Origin: Phytopythium helicoides
Lineage: Eukaryota; Oomycota; Peronosporomycetes; Pythiales; Pythiaceae
Assembly (NCBI GenBank): GCA_024867545.1
Contig: JANFNE010000020.1
Coordinates: forward strand, 682,001-746,000
Length of the DNA stretch: 64,000 nucleotides
Direction: 5' to 3'
Under the pieces are notes generated by a model. That model was not told the origin of the DNA, made no database searches, and worked only from the letters and a program-made list of their open reading frames with translations. This document shows positions 52,829 to 64,000 of the stretch, piece after piece. The position numbers and the translations under genes are program-made. Every line of letters starts with the position of its first letter. Position 1 is the stretch's first letter.

Positions 52829-55800
52829 TCACGACGGGTACTCGCCCAGCAGCTCGCGTCCGGGCACCGACACGGACGACGATCCGCAGTACGCGAGCCG
52901 CCGCGCGCGCCGCTCGCGCTCCTCGGCGCAGCTCGCGGTCGCCAGCTGCACGAGCTGCCGCGTCGCCTCGCCGCGCGCCTGCTCGGTCGAGGACGCCCGC
53001 GGGCCGCACAGGACGTCGAGCAGGGGCAGCTCGGCGGCTTGCCGCGCGTCCAGCAACTGCTGCAGCTGCGCCACGCGAGCCTCGAGGGCGGCCACGCGCT
53101 CGCCGAGCTGCGACGCCTGAGGACATGGGTGGTGCGCACGGTCAGAGCAGATTGGCACGGCAAAGCTTTCGGTAGTCGAGGACTCACCGTCTGCTGGTGG
53201 CGCTGCCGCTCGCTGTCGAGATCGGCGCGCAGGCGGTGGGCAGTGTCGGCACGCAGACGCTGGGCGGTGCGGAGCTCCGCGCGGGTGTCTTCGAGCTGCT
53301 TCTCGTAGCGCTCCTTCATGGCGCGCATCTCCTGCGCGAGTGCGAGCGCAAAAGTTTCTTGCTCTTCGGCTGCAACACAGCCACAGACGACGCCGATTAG
53401 ATTAGCTGGCGCAAAAGAGAAGACTCAACTTGCTATCCAAAGACAACACACCTTTGGCTCGCAACGCTCTGCGCTCTGGGGAGCTCGAAGGCGATGACGC
53501 CGCGGAAGCGGCGGGGGCTAATCCACGGGCTGAGCTGCTGCTCTTGAGCTGCTCGGCCACTGGCACGGTCTCTTTACCCGCGGCCACGGCTTCAGAGAAC
53601 GGACGCACGGCAACTTGGGATTGTTTCCCAGTGCGAGTTGCAGCTTCAGCTTTGACTCGAGGGTCGTCAAGCTCCACTGGCTGGCCAACATACTCGAGGT
53701 GGAGCTCCTCGAGCCGATTTTTCATGTGCATCAATTGCCAGTCGGCATCCTCGAGCTCCGCACGCAGTGTTTCCCAAAGCTCCTGCAGCCCACGCCATTG
53801 CTCTGCGTGCTCTCTCTTAAAGCCAGCCAAAAATGCATTCAGAGAAGACACCCGCTCATCGGATGTAGTGGCAGAATGGCTTTGCTCCGAAGCGGCAGCA
53901 ATATCGCCTGGGATTGCGGCAAAAAGCGCCATCTGTGTTTGAAGCCTCGCTGCCAAGAGCGAGATGATGGCACGGAGCAAACCCTTATCTTCATCTTGCC
54001 GCCGCTTGATAGCTTCAAGGTTGCTCTTCTCGCCTGCAAGCTTCTCCTCCAGCTTTTTCATTGCTCTAGAAAGATTCGCAAAGGTTAACAGGATGCTACA
54101 CAGCATAAACAGCATTTCACTCACTTTTGGTCGTCCACCAGACGCTTTTCACGCATACTCAGTCGAGATTCATGTGACTCCTTCTCGCGGCGTGCGCTAG
54201 CACTTCCACTCTCAGACGCTTTCTTGGCCCAACTTCTCTTCTAATGACGCGATTCGTTGGCGAGCACGAGTCAGCTCGACTCGAAGCTCCGCTGTTATAT
54301 GCCCTTTCCTTCGTGGTGTGCCCAAATTCTGATCTTGTTGAGCCTCGGATATAGAGGATGTATCTGATGCAGCAAGCTTCGCCTCTAGCTCCACCAATTG
54401 AGCTTGGAGAACAAGTTTTTGTTGTTGTGCATCCACTAGCTCGCTCTTGATTGCTGCCACTGCGTTGTTCATTTCTTCTCGATCTAATTGGTTGGTAATG
54501 ACTTGGTTTTGCATCTCCACCTTGAGCTGCGTCACAAAATCCTCTCTTTCTCCTCGTTCCCTCTTCAGGAGTGCAATTGTTGCCTCTAGATCCTCTTTTT
54601 GTGCATCTGATTGGCGCTTCCGCTCGGCGATACATAGATTTGCTGTCGTGAGCTCCTCGGTGAGCGTAGCTGCTCGCATTGTTGCATGTTCTTCATTCTC
54701 CTTTGCCGTCTTCATTTCGCGTGCAAATTGCTGCTCTATTCGCTCCCGTTGCTGCTTCTCAGCATAAAGTGCGTGCTCAAGAGCAGTAAGCTGCTGGTGC
54801 CATGTTGATTGCTCCTCCTCTCTCTTTCTTTGCCAAGCATCTGCGTCCACAGCAATGCTGCGGCTAAGTTTTTCTTCCAAAAGCTGCACTTGATTTTCAT
54901 GGTGTCGAGTTGTTGCTCGTTGCAGCTCGAGCTCTTGCATCAGCATGACCACCTTGCTTTCGTTGATCTCAAGTAACTGCAGTTTATGATGAACCAAGTG
55001 TTCGCTGCCCTCTAGCTGAGCTCTCAGCTCGTTCAAACTTGTGTTCAACGATGCCTTCTCACCTTGAGCCTTTTGAAGAAGTTGCTGCGTTGTCGACAGC
55101 TCAAATTTGAGTCTCTGCTGGTCGGCTATGAAAGATGCACTATCCTTTTTGTAGCACCCCAACGCCTTCTCAAGCTCTAAGTTGACCTGCAGTAAACGGG
55201 CTCTCTCTTCTTTTTCTCTTTTTGCAAGCTCATCCAAAGCCGTGACATGTTCATCGGTAGCTGCTAGCTGGCGATTCCGCTGATCAATCTGTTTGGTTTT
55301 CTCCGCAAGCTGTTATCACAGCTACTGTTAATTCTCGATGGCTTGTGCCCCAGCCAACAATCGACGCCTACTTGTTCTCGAAGTTTGCTTGCCGCTGCTT
55401 CAGCGAGAAGTTTCTGTGAACGCAAAACCTCAGTGGCTTCGATTGCTGCACGAGTTTTCTCTTCGGTGCAAGAGGCCTGTGGGATTTCCCAAAGGAATGA
55501 GAATGGATTCCAAGCGGTAATGTAAACGTCCATCATACCTGCTTCCGGAGCTCACTGATTGTCACCTCGGCATTCAATAAAATCGTGCGAGTTGCCAGAA
55601 GCTCCTTTTCAGTCTTAGCCGATTTTTGCTCGAATTGCCGAATACTCTCTTCGTGTTCGATTTTAAACTTCTCAAACTCCTGTGATATTGAGTTCGACAT
55701 CTCTGCAGCAGCGGAACGTTCTTGCTCTGCTCGCAGTCTTGAAAGTGCCGAGATGTCGACATCCATGTCAATGGAAAGACGTGCACGCATAATCACATCT

Positions 55801-57238
55801 TTAAAAATTGCGATTTGCTCGTGCAGCTCTCGTAGTTGTTCGTCCTTCTGAGCAGCTTCTTTGGCTAGTATGCATTTCTCTCCGATGCTTGCGAGTGTAG
55901 TCTGTTTTAGCCGCTGCATAAAGAAGGATGGGTTAGGCTAATACTCCAGACTTCACTTTCCATAGAATTTCGTGTGCCTACCTCGGCCTGCTCGAGAACC
56001 GCGAGTAGTGCCCCTGTGTAAATAGACCCGGCGCTTGTAGCACATCCTTTTGCAAAAGGCAACGGGCCAGAGTTGAGGTCTGCCGGACTATTCGATAGAT
56101 TTGTTGGTCGAGATCGAAACAAGGCAAATTTTTGGGAATCTTTGGTGTCAGGAATCCTCGAATCATCTTCATCTTCATCCGCATCAATTTCGTAATCAAC
56201 AACGAGTTCTTGAACAAATTCAGTCAGCTCGCGTTCCAACAAGTCTTCTAACCGCATTTTAGCTGTTGAGAGCTGCGCTTGATAAGTATCAAGAGTTAGT
56301 CTTGTCACTTTTTTCACGCACAGAAAGAAGCGTACCTGAAATGGATCAGAAGAATAGTTATATCTCTCCAGCTGATTAGAAAGATCTGATTGAGAAGACA
56401 ACGGTGAATACCACTCGCTTGTCCGTCGTTCACGCATAAGAAGAACATTATTAACATGACTGTGACCACTGTGTGTTGTCGGGGTTCTCTGGGTCATTGC
56501 TTTTCCACCTGGGTCTTTGTTTTGAGCTCCTCGCAGTTCTCGAAGACATATAATGTCATCTTTGAGCTGAGCTATGTAGAGCTGCTCTCGACGAGGGTCT
56601 GCGACTCGGTATTCTTCTGTTTCCGGTCTTTGATCTGTGGCTTCTTTGGTTGTCACGATGTGCATTAGCGGATGCATGGAAAAAGTTCCCCTATCTTTTA
56701 ATGCACATACCTTTCGTATCAAGCCATGATAATCCATGGTCTCTATTGTTCTCGGCCACCTTGACTCCAGGATTTGTCTTCGATTGCGAGGTGGTGTCTG
56801 GAAATCCTGATTGGGGAGGCACAGCTGTTCGCATACCCTCCCTTGCAGTTCTTGGGCGTGGTTTGATCATTGCCCGTACCTCAAAATGAACACCGTCTAC
56901 ATCAGTACGCCGAATCCCGCCACTCTGTGGTCTGAGGTTATAGTATCCTTCTATCAGCTTGATTTGCATCTCGAGACAAGCGATAGGGAGGGAGTGTACC
57001 TTGCTGTGGGTCGAGCACTTAATGGTGGGCGAGATTGCTGCGCTTGACCTGCAGGAGACGGCCTATCTTCATAGTTGTTTCCAGAGGTCTGACTCGATGA
57101 AACTCTATACTGCAATATTTCGACTGACTGCCGGGCATTCGCGCTTGACAACAGGGCCGGAGCTGCAACGCTGCTCGAGAAGGACTGGGACCTGGTCAAC
57201 CCGACACAAACACTGTTGGGATCACCTAAACACGTCAA
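52829..57238 (-). CDS. Large multi-exon coiled-coil protein
   Basis: Starts at ATG 57238 (MTCLGDPNSVCVGL). Exon 1, 57238-57000, and exon 2, 56931-56711, are separated by a 65-bp intron (GTACAC...CTCAG). Further exons lie near 56640-56340, 56275-55980, 55919-55545, 55490-55380, 55310-54130, 54070-53450, 53370-53190 and 53120-52829 (stop). From about 55920 onward the product is almost continuous coiled coil (QKDEQLRELHEQIAIFKDVI; HENQVQLLEEKLSRSIAVDA; ASQLGERVAALEARVAQLQQ). The N-terminus is Ser/Pro-rich. Total about 1300-1400 aa. One extra base in the GGGCC run at 54228-54230 breaks a frame (EEKL to AKKASESGSASARRE). It is not assignable to a named family; its divergent pairing with TMEM216 suggests a ciliary or basal-body role. 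Confidence 0.75.
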
Positions 57239-57471
57239 GGAATGTCATGGAGGGTTACCTCGACTGGTCATTGAGAAAAGACACGATCGGCTTGGACGCC
57301 CGACGCGCTGGTGGGGCCTGCGGGCGGCCGTACAGGTCCATGCAGGCTCCAAGACTCACGACCAGCACGCATGCATGACGCAAAGTGTACCACCTCGGTG
57401 TTTACCGCCAAGAATAAATCTTTGCCAGTAACCGACTGTGGAGACGCCATCCGATCCTCTGCTTTGCCGAA
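57239..57471. promoter_or_regulatory. Shared divergent promoter, coiled-coil gene / TMEM216
   Basis: 233 bp between divergent start codons. I saw no clear X-box (RFX) motif by eye. Confidence 0.45.
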
Positions 57472-58172
57472 ATGGGCGATGGAGTGAATGCAGCGCAGGT
57501 GCGGGGCTGCTGCAGAGAAATACACGCAAAAGATACCTGACAGAGGTTGTTGCTATCTTGCGATGCAGTTGACTGCTATCGGTTTGCAGCTTTTACTCCG
57601 CGTTCACCAGCGATTCTTGCACCTATTTGTGATTGCAACGATCGCGCTGCTCGCTTACAAAGGTTGTTTCTCCATCAATGCTTTCACGTTCGTCGGCTTC
57701 TCAATCTCTCGTGCTAACTACCGCACGTAAAAGGACGAGTTCTGCCTTACCCACCAACCGGTGCTCTTGCGTGGGATGTGATTTTCTCGATGTTGTATCT
57801 CGTCATCGAATCCACAAGGCTGTTCCAAGGCAAGTTTCACAAACCCTGCATTCCTCAGAGACCGACTAACCGACTGGTTGCTTACACAGCCTCAAAAGGG
57901 AACACGACGCGGCAGCGCAGCCCACTTGCACTTGCAGTCGTACTCTCAGCGCCGACCCTCGTGTGCAACATCTATTACTTGCGTCTCCAAACATATGTGT
58001 GCGTGAAATGCGCTGATTCCACCAGCATCATTCATTGAACAGATCCGAACTTTGATGTTGCAGACTAAAGGCCGAGCTGGTGCTCAATGGGCTTGCGATT
58101 GCGCTGCTCTGCGCAGAGGTGTTGTTGTTCATCGCGACGCTCATGTTGCTCGCAGGACCGTCCAAATCGTAG
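57472..58172 (+). CDS. TMEM216: TMEM216/TMEM17-family ciliary transition-zone protein
   Basis: Five exons, 57472-57498, 57569-57662, 57734-57829, 57890-57998 and 58064-58172, join in phase to 144 aa, the usual family length. The product has four transmembrane helices: LHLFVIATIALLAYKG, then LPYPPTGALAWDVIFSMLYL and VIESTRLFQ, LALAVVLSAPTLVCNIYYLR, and ELVLNGLAIALLCAEVLLFI. LPYP, IE.TRLF and YYL.LQTYVL...NG are family hallmarks. TMEM216 belongs to the tectonic/MKS complex that gates the flagellum, consistent with a zoospore-forming organism. The third intron uses a GC donor (G|GCAAGT at 57830). The stop lies 95 bp from the convergent purine gene. Confidence 0.9.
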
Positions 58173-58267
58173 ACTGAGGCAGATGTAAAGAACATATCTA
58201 GTCGTGTTTTTCATGTACCGACCTGGCTTCAAACTACTATGCGTCGCCAGCCAACTACGAATTCGCT

Positions 58268-61200
58268 CTAGGCGATGGTGCCGTGCAGCAGGACCTGCTC
58301 GCCATTCTCAGCGCGAGCCACAACCTTGCCGAGGTGGAACACCTTCTCACCCGTCGCCTCAACCTGCTGCACAACCTGTGCAACGTTCTCGTTCGGCAGG
58401 ATGAGAACCATGCCAATGCCGCAGTTGAAGGTGCGGGCAATCTCAGTTGTCGACAGGTTGCCGAGCTTCTGCAGCCACTTGAACACAGGAGGCAGTGTCC
58501 ACGACGAGCAGTCGATCTCAACAGCCATGTCCTTGCTCAGAACACGCGGGATGTTCTCAAGAAGACCACCGCCAGTGATGTGCGCAAGAGCGTTAATGAG
58601 ACCCTGCTTGACCGAGGGCATCAACTGCTGAACGTAAATCTTGGTGGGCGTAAGCAGGCTCTCGCCGAGGGTCTTGCCCGCCTCGAATGGACACGGGTCG
58701 CTGTACTTGACGCCAGAGATGTCAACCAGCTTGCGCACAAGCGAGTATCCGTTCGAATGGATGCCCGACGACGCCAGACCCAGGACGGTGTAGCCAACCT
58801 GGATAGGCAGCGGTAGGATCGCGCTCTTGCGCACGGCACCCACGCAGAAACCAGCCATGTCGTAGTCGCCATCATGGTACATCGACGGCATCTCGGCGGT
58901 CTCACCACCGATCAGACCGCAGAGCGACTGACGGCAGCCCTCAGCGATGCCCTTGACAACGTCCGCGGCTTCCTGGACCTCGAGCTTACCGCATGCGTAG
59001 TAGTCGAGGAAAAACAGAGGCTCCGCACCCTGCACGATCAGGTCGTTCACACACATCGCAACGAGGTCAATGCCGACCGTGTCGTGCTTCTTCGAGAGCT
59101 GGGCGACACGAAGCTTAGTGCCGACACCGTCAGTGCAAGCAACAAGCACAGTGTCCTTGTCGTAGCCAGCAGCCTGGAGGTCAAACAGACCGCCGAAACC
59201 ACCAAGGTCAGCATCACAGCCCACACGAACCGTCGACTTGCAGTACGGCTTGATCATGTCCACGAGGAGATTGCCAGCGTCAATGCTGACACCCGCATCC
59301 GCGTACGTGATTTGCTTCTTCTGCGACTTGATCAGCATGCCAGTCTGCGCAAGCTTGATGGCGTGGAGGAACGCAGAGCCCTCAAGCGGCTGAACGCGAG
59401 CCTTGAGGGTCTCGGCAGTATCCGTAGGGCAGCACAGGGCACTTCATCTGCACGGCAATCGGACCAGCGTCGACCTCCTCCGTCACAAAGTGCACGGTGC
59501 AACCACTCTGAGTCTTCTTCGCGTCAATAACAGCCTGGTGCACAGCCAAGTCCATGCCACCAGCAAAGTCCGGCAGCAGCGACGGGTGCACGTTCAGAAC
59601 CTTGTTCTCCCAGTCCTTGCAGAACTCGCCCGAGAGGATACGCATGTATCCGATGAGAAGACGAGGTCGACGTTCTTCTCCTTCAGACCTTCGACACGTT
59701 AGCGTCGAACTCGGCACGCGACAGACCCTTTGACGACAGCGCAACAGCCTCCAGATTGTGCTTCTTCGCACGCTCAAGAATGCCGGCATCCTCCTTGTTG
59801 CTGATCACAACGTCAATGCTCGCGTTCAGCTCACCCGCCTCGATTGCGTCAATAATTGGCTGCATACTGCTTCCACGGGTTGAGCCAAGCACAGCAAGCT
59901 TAATCTTCTTCGCACCATGCAGCAGACCCTTGAGACCAATGTCCGAGCGGTACTGAGCGCCCTCGAACTTGATATTCGACAAGCCAGAGTACGCGCGGTG
60001 CAGAGCGCTCTCGAAGGTCGAGTCGAACGCCGTGACCGCAAGAACGCGACCACCAGAAGTCACGACATTGTTCGAAGCATCAAACGACGTGCCAGCGTGG
60101 AAGACGTCCACGTTCTCAATAGCATTCGCAGCGTCAATACCCGTGATCACCTTGCCCTTCGGGTAGCTGTCCGGGTAGCCCTGCGAAGCCATCACGATGG
60201 TGGCAGCAGCACCCGACTTCCACGAAACCAGAGAAGGCTCCAGGCGGTTCTCCACACAGGCACGCATGATCTCGAAGAGGTCGCTGTTCAGAAGCGGCAA
60301 GAGCACCTGCGTCTCCGGGTCACCGAAGCGGCAGTTGTACTCGACAATCTTGGGGCCGGTAGGAGTGAGCATGAAGCCCGGGTACAACACGCCAACGTAC
60401 GGGGTTCCCTCCGCCTTCATGGCCGCAATCGTCTGCTCCACAATCGCAATGCACTCCTTCTCCAGCGCCGGCGTGAGGCACGGGGCTGGAGCATAGGCAC
60501 CCATACCACCAGTGTTCGGGCCCTGGTCGTTGTCAAAGATGCGCTTGTGGTCCTGCGCACCCGGCATGGTGATGACGCGCTCACCATCCGAGAAGGCAAG
60601 AACCGAGACCTCCTCGCCCGTCATGAACTCCTCCAGGACGACCTCGTCACCAGCAGAGCCGAATGCCTTGTCGAGCATGACCTCCTTCAGCGCCTCGTAT
60701 GCCTCCTGCTTGTTGGTCGGGATAAGCACGCCCTTGCCGGCAGCGATGCCCGAGGCCTTGACCACAATGTTGTGGTCGATCGAGTCGAGGTACGCCTTCG
60801 CCTTCTCGTAGTCGGTGAAGTTCTCGTACGCGGCGGTCGGGATGTTGTTGCGGCGCATAAAGTCCTTGGAGAACGCCTTGGACGCCTCCAGGCGCGCAGC
60901 CTTGGCACTTGGACCGAACGTGGGGATGCCCGCGGCGTTCATCTTGTCGGCCAGACCGTCGATGAGCGGTGCCTCGGGTCCGACGACGCAGAATGTCACG
61001 CCCTTGCTCTTGGCGAAGGCGATCAGCTCGTCGTGGGCACCGACCGAGATGTTGACGTTCGAGATGGCGCCGTCTGCAGCGCCAGCCGTGCCAGCATTGC
61101 CCGGCGCCACGTAGATGTGGCGCGTGGACGCCGATTGGGCGAGCTTCCACGCAATCGTGTGCTCGCGGCCGCCGTTGCCGACAACAAGCACGTCGTGCAG

Positions 61201-61781
61201 CTCCTCTGTCGGTCAGGTAGGCAGCCCGCGTCAGCGTCAAAAGCCAAGGACGACAGCAGCAACCCCATCGCACCATTGTCGTCGGCGAGCGTGGCGGCGA
61301 TGGCCGCGTCGAGCGCCGCGAAGCGCGCAAAGGCCTTCTCCGCGAGCTGGCGCTTCTCCTTGACGGAGAAGGCGAGCGATCCGTCGCGCGAGAGCTTGGC
61401 GCGCACCGCGGGCAGGTCCTGCTCGTCCACGACGACGCTGACCTGCTTGTGGTTCCACGCGGCCGTGCGCACGAACGCGTAGGCGCCGGCCACCCACGGG
61501 TCCAGGCGCGCGTGCAGCTGCTTGGGCGACTCGCCGGGCTGGCGCTCGGCCGCGGGCATGGGCGCCAGCACGGCCTCGACGCGGTCGGCCAGCAGGCGCG
61601 CCACGTCGGCCGCGTCGGCCACGGCCACGTGCGGCACCTTGGCGGCCACGAGCGCCGCGGCCAGCGCCGCCGAACTGAGCACAGCCACGCGCATGCCGCC
61701 AGCCTGCAGCTGCGCCGCGGCCTCCACGAGCGCGGGCGCGGCGCGGGCCCCGCAGAGCACGACGAGCGGCGACGGAGCCAT
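58268..61781 (-). CDS. Multifunctional purine synthesis protein (PurH-like, PurD, PurN, PurM)
   Basis: Exon 1 (61781-61274) encodes a segment resembling the IMP cyclohydrolase C-terminal part (YAFVRTAAWNHKQVSVVVDE; LAEKAFARFAALDAAIAATL). A 68-bp intron (61273-61206) joins in phase to GARS/PurD (LVVGNGGREHTIAWKLAQSA; ATP-grasp; PGFMLTPTGPKIVEYNCRFG). GART/PurN follows (IKLAVLGSTRGSSMQPIIDA; KVLNVHPSLLPDF; TVHFVTEEVDAGPI), then AIRS/PurM (ITYADAGVSIDAGN; ACTDGVGTKLR; GLIGGETAEMPSMY; HITGGGLLENIPR), ending at 58268. These catalyse steps 2, 3 and 5 of IMP synthesis. PurN shows three one-base frame changes near 59686, 59657 and 59426, each correctable by a single base, so probably assembly errors. 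The order D-N-M differs from the animal D-M-N protein. Confidence 0.88.
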
Positions 61782-64000
61782 GGGCAAGGCGAGAAGGTGC
61801 AGCTTGGCGGGTTCTCGAGTGACGACTAGCCGTGTTTGGCTTTCCCCTGCCGTGTTGCGGGGCTCAGAGCCAACGGAATTAGAAATAGAAAGGTCGAGGA
61901 TAGAAAAGAAATGCGGTTGTCATTTGGCAACGGAGACCTGCAGGAAGGGGGGGAGGGGGCGGAAAGAGGTTGCTCGTTTGGGGTGCGGATGGTGGGTGAC
62001 GCGCAGATGGATGGCTGGCTGCTAGCGTCGAGGCGCACTTCAACGTGCTTGCGTGGCGGTTTGCTTGGAGGTGGAGAGCCAAACGAGGCTACTGTACATG
62101 CGCACTACTCGGGAGGGCAGAGCTGCGGGTCTGCTGGGCACCGAAAGCTGCGCGGGAGCTTGAATCAGGTTTCAGATTGGTAGGACGAGCGTTGGATGCT
62201 GCGTGTCTTCAACATCGACGCCGGAAGGTTGTTGCGCACCAAAGCCACGTTCATGATGACATACACCGTGAGCACACAACACGCACTGTTAATAAAATGC
62301 AAGGTGGAGTGCCACCACTACCACAACCACCGCCAGCAGCCGCCCTTCGCAAGTCACCCGCCACGACTTGCGCTGTTCCTATGAGCTACCTCCACCTCCT
62401 ACATTCTTTTGATTCCATCGGGTCGTTCATATCCCCCGCAGCGACGACAGTGACATTGTAGCAACTGCGGCGATGACTCAGCACATACGTCGTTCTCAGG
62501 ACGTTGAAGAGTGGAATCGATCACGAGGGCAGCGCTTACAATAGCAACTCAGTGAAGAGTCAAAGCTTCTCTGCTGTAGCAATCTCACCTTTGCCTTCGT
62601 GCACATGATTGTGAGTCTCATCATCATCTGCACACACTCCCTTGCTGCAAATCGATTCCTTCAATATAACCCCACAAAAGGCCACTCACCACAACAATCT
62701 CGAAGCGCATAGCGCATTTGGAACTGCAAGTGGCTCTGTATAGCTTGCATCCACGTCGATGCCCCATAACCAACCTCTCGGTGGACAGACGTGCCTCGTC
62801 GTTTATATCGCCAGTATTACCGCATTTGGCCGCGCCTTTCTGTACTACGACAGTTCGTGGCGTCCAGCCGCTGCTTCGACTTTGCCACGCAATTGGTGCC
62901 CTTCAAGGGCATTCTGGCCATTCTCGCACTGGTCGTCGGGCGCCGAATGGATCGACTGAGCAATCGTTGCGATCTGCATGCGGGCTCGGCCAATACATCC
63001 ATCAAGGGGTAGTCCCCGTCACTGGAACCGCGCTCCGAGATGATCATGCCTATCCACAGAAGGTAGTGAGTGCCTCAACCAACCATTGAGCGATATTTCC
63101 GATTGACCTAGAGCCTGGATGGTTGTGTACTTGGCAATTCGTGTGACGTCCGCTAAGGGCTCACGGAGCTTCCCAACGTATCATGGATTAATGAGGACGT
63201 GGCAGCTTTCTCGGCTCGCAGCGCAGAGCTGGCAACTCATTGCTTTGACTGCGATTGCAACAACAGAAATATACGTTTGCAATCACACCACTTGAAGCGT
63301 GACCGGTGCGCTTCATCAATGGTTGCGCTAACCACAATCCCGCTCACACTCCCAGCTGGCGCCGGCTTCCTTGACCTCGAGAGATCTTGAGATGTAACAG
63401 TGTCCTGTGCACATCGTATGAGTGATCTCGGTGGAGATGCAGATGCATTTCGGAGAGTCTCTTCTCCATTGGAGGTACATATTCATGTACGGTTGCCACA
63501 GCTGCCGCCTATCAATCGGAAGGTGCAGCGAAGCCCTCCGATGAGAAGGGAGGTTGGGATGATCTCGATGTGCCATCACGTCACGTCCTACCCGATCCAA
63601 ATCCATCGACGAGCTGATAATTCTCAGCATTATAGAGCCCGTGAAGTCCATCACTAGACACAGACACGCAAACCGTTGTGCATACCAACCACTAGCAACC
63701 TCTTCACCACCAATAAGCCCAACAATCAAAGCTGAAAAGGTGCTGCCTCGTGCGACTGCATCCCAAAGCGCAAGCAGCATTGGCACTCGGCGTCGAATGC
63801 CGTCGACATACCACCGTCAAGGTGCCACGACCTTCGCACCGTATCGAGTAACGGATTTTCACGTATACATTTCAATTATCCGGACTATACACCGCGATGT
63901 GCGGAGGTTGGGGTGATGGACGCCGGATGGTTTGTCGGAGCTGAAATGTGCGGCGCCGACTGCTTGGTGTCTTCCTCGCTCGCAGGCAGCGCCGACGCCA
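61782..64000. other. No gene recognised up to the window end
   Basis: Only short ORFs with unrelated compositions. A stretch near 62890-63060 (FDFATQLVPFKGILAILALV) has a faint likeness to piggyBac-type transposase relics, but too weak to call. 61790-62080 would be the purine gene promoter. Confidence 0.4.

Noticed and set aside
52329..53126. 265- and 276-codon ORFs on opposite strands
   Set aside because: Arg/Ala/Pro-rich shadows in GC-rich sequence, overlapping the last coiled-coil exon in other frames.
62759..63060. piggyBac-like transposase fragment
   Set aside because: Only a faint LVPFKG-type likeness in short, interrupted frames; not enough to support a call.

Overview
The window looks like nuclear DNA of an oomycete, probably a Phytophthora/Pythium relative. 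The evidence is short introns (about 60-90 bp) with frequent GTGCGT donors, very compact gene spacing, an FYVE-GAF fusion protein, tandem WRKY19-type zinc repeats, a ciliary TMEM216-type protein (a flagellate lineage), and a mobile-element set of Ty3/gypsy chromovirus, hAT, Crypton and Tc1/mariner with Stowaway-like ends. The species cannot be fixed from the sequence alone.

Layout. 1-6.6 kb is genic: the 3' part of a TPR gene (+), an intronless class III PI3-kinase VPS34 (-), and an FYVE-GAF protein (-). 8.2-40.4 kb is a repeat island. A decayed hAT transposase gene (- strand, 17.9 to 8.2 kb) is split by a young, complete Ty3/gypsy chromovirus (8810-16345) with 612-bp LTRs and a CGGTT target duplication. 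Next comes a 13.3-kb tandem array (about 18131-31450) of near-identical units, each carrying one tRNA-Lys(UUU) gene on the minus strand, 12 tRNA copies in all. After that lie relics of a gypsy integrase and a Crypton tyrosine recombinase, a roughly 3.7-kb element-like block bounded by inverted arrays of a ~21-bp iteron and encoding an HTH protein and a Ulp1-like protease, a tRNA-like pol III promoter, a small gene whose product starts with a histone H3 tail mimic, and a Tc1/mariner element with perfect 28-bp TIRs.

41.4-61.8 kb is again gene-dense, mostly as divergent pairs with 114-233 bp between start codons: CUE-domain protein / folate-receptor-like membrane protein; LSM12 / NDUFB7; CD2BP2 (LIN1) / FCF1; large coiled-coil protein / TMEM216. 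A divergent TBP-like protein, a WRKY19-like zinc protein and a multifunctional purine-synthesis protein (PurH-like segment, PurD, PurN, PurM) complete it. 61.8-64 kb shows no gene I can support.

Many housekeeping genes carry isolated one-base frameshifts, often in short G/C runs. These look more like uncorrected assembly indels than pseudogenes. The strongest candidates for something new are the tRNA-Lys tandem array with its (CA)n tract, the H3-tail mimic, and the 344-codon coiled-coil ORF antisense to the chromovirus pol 3' end.
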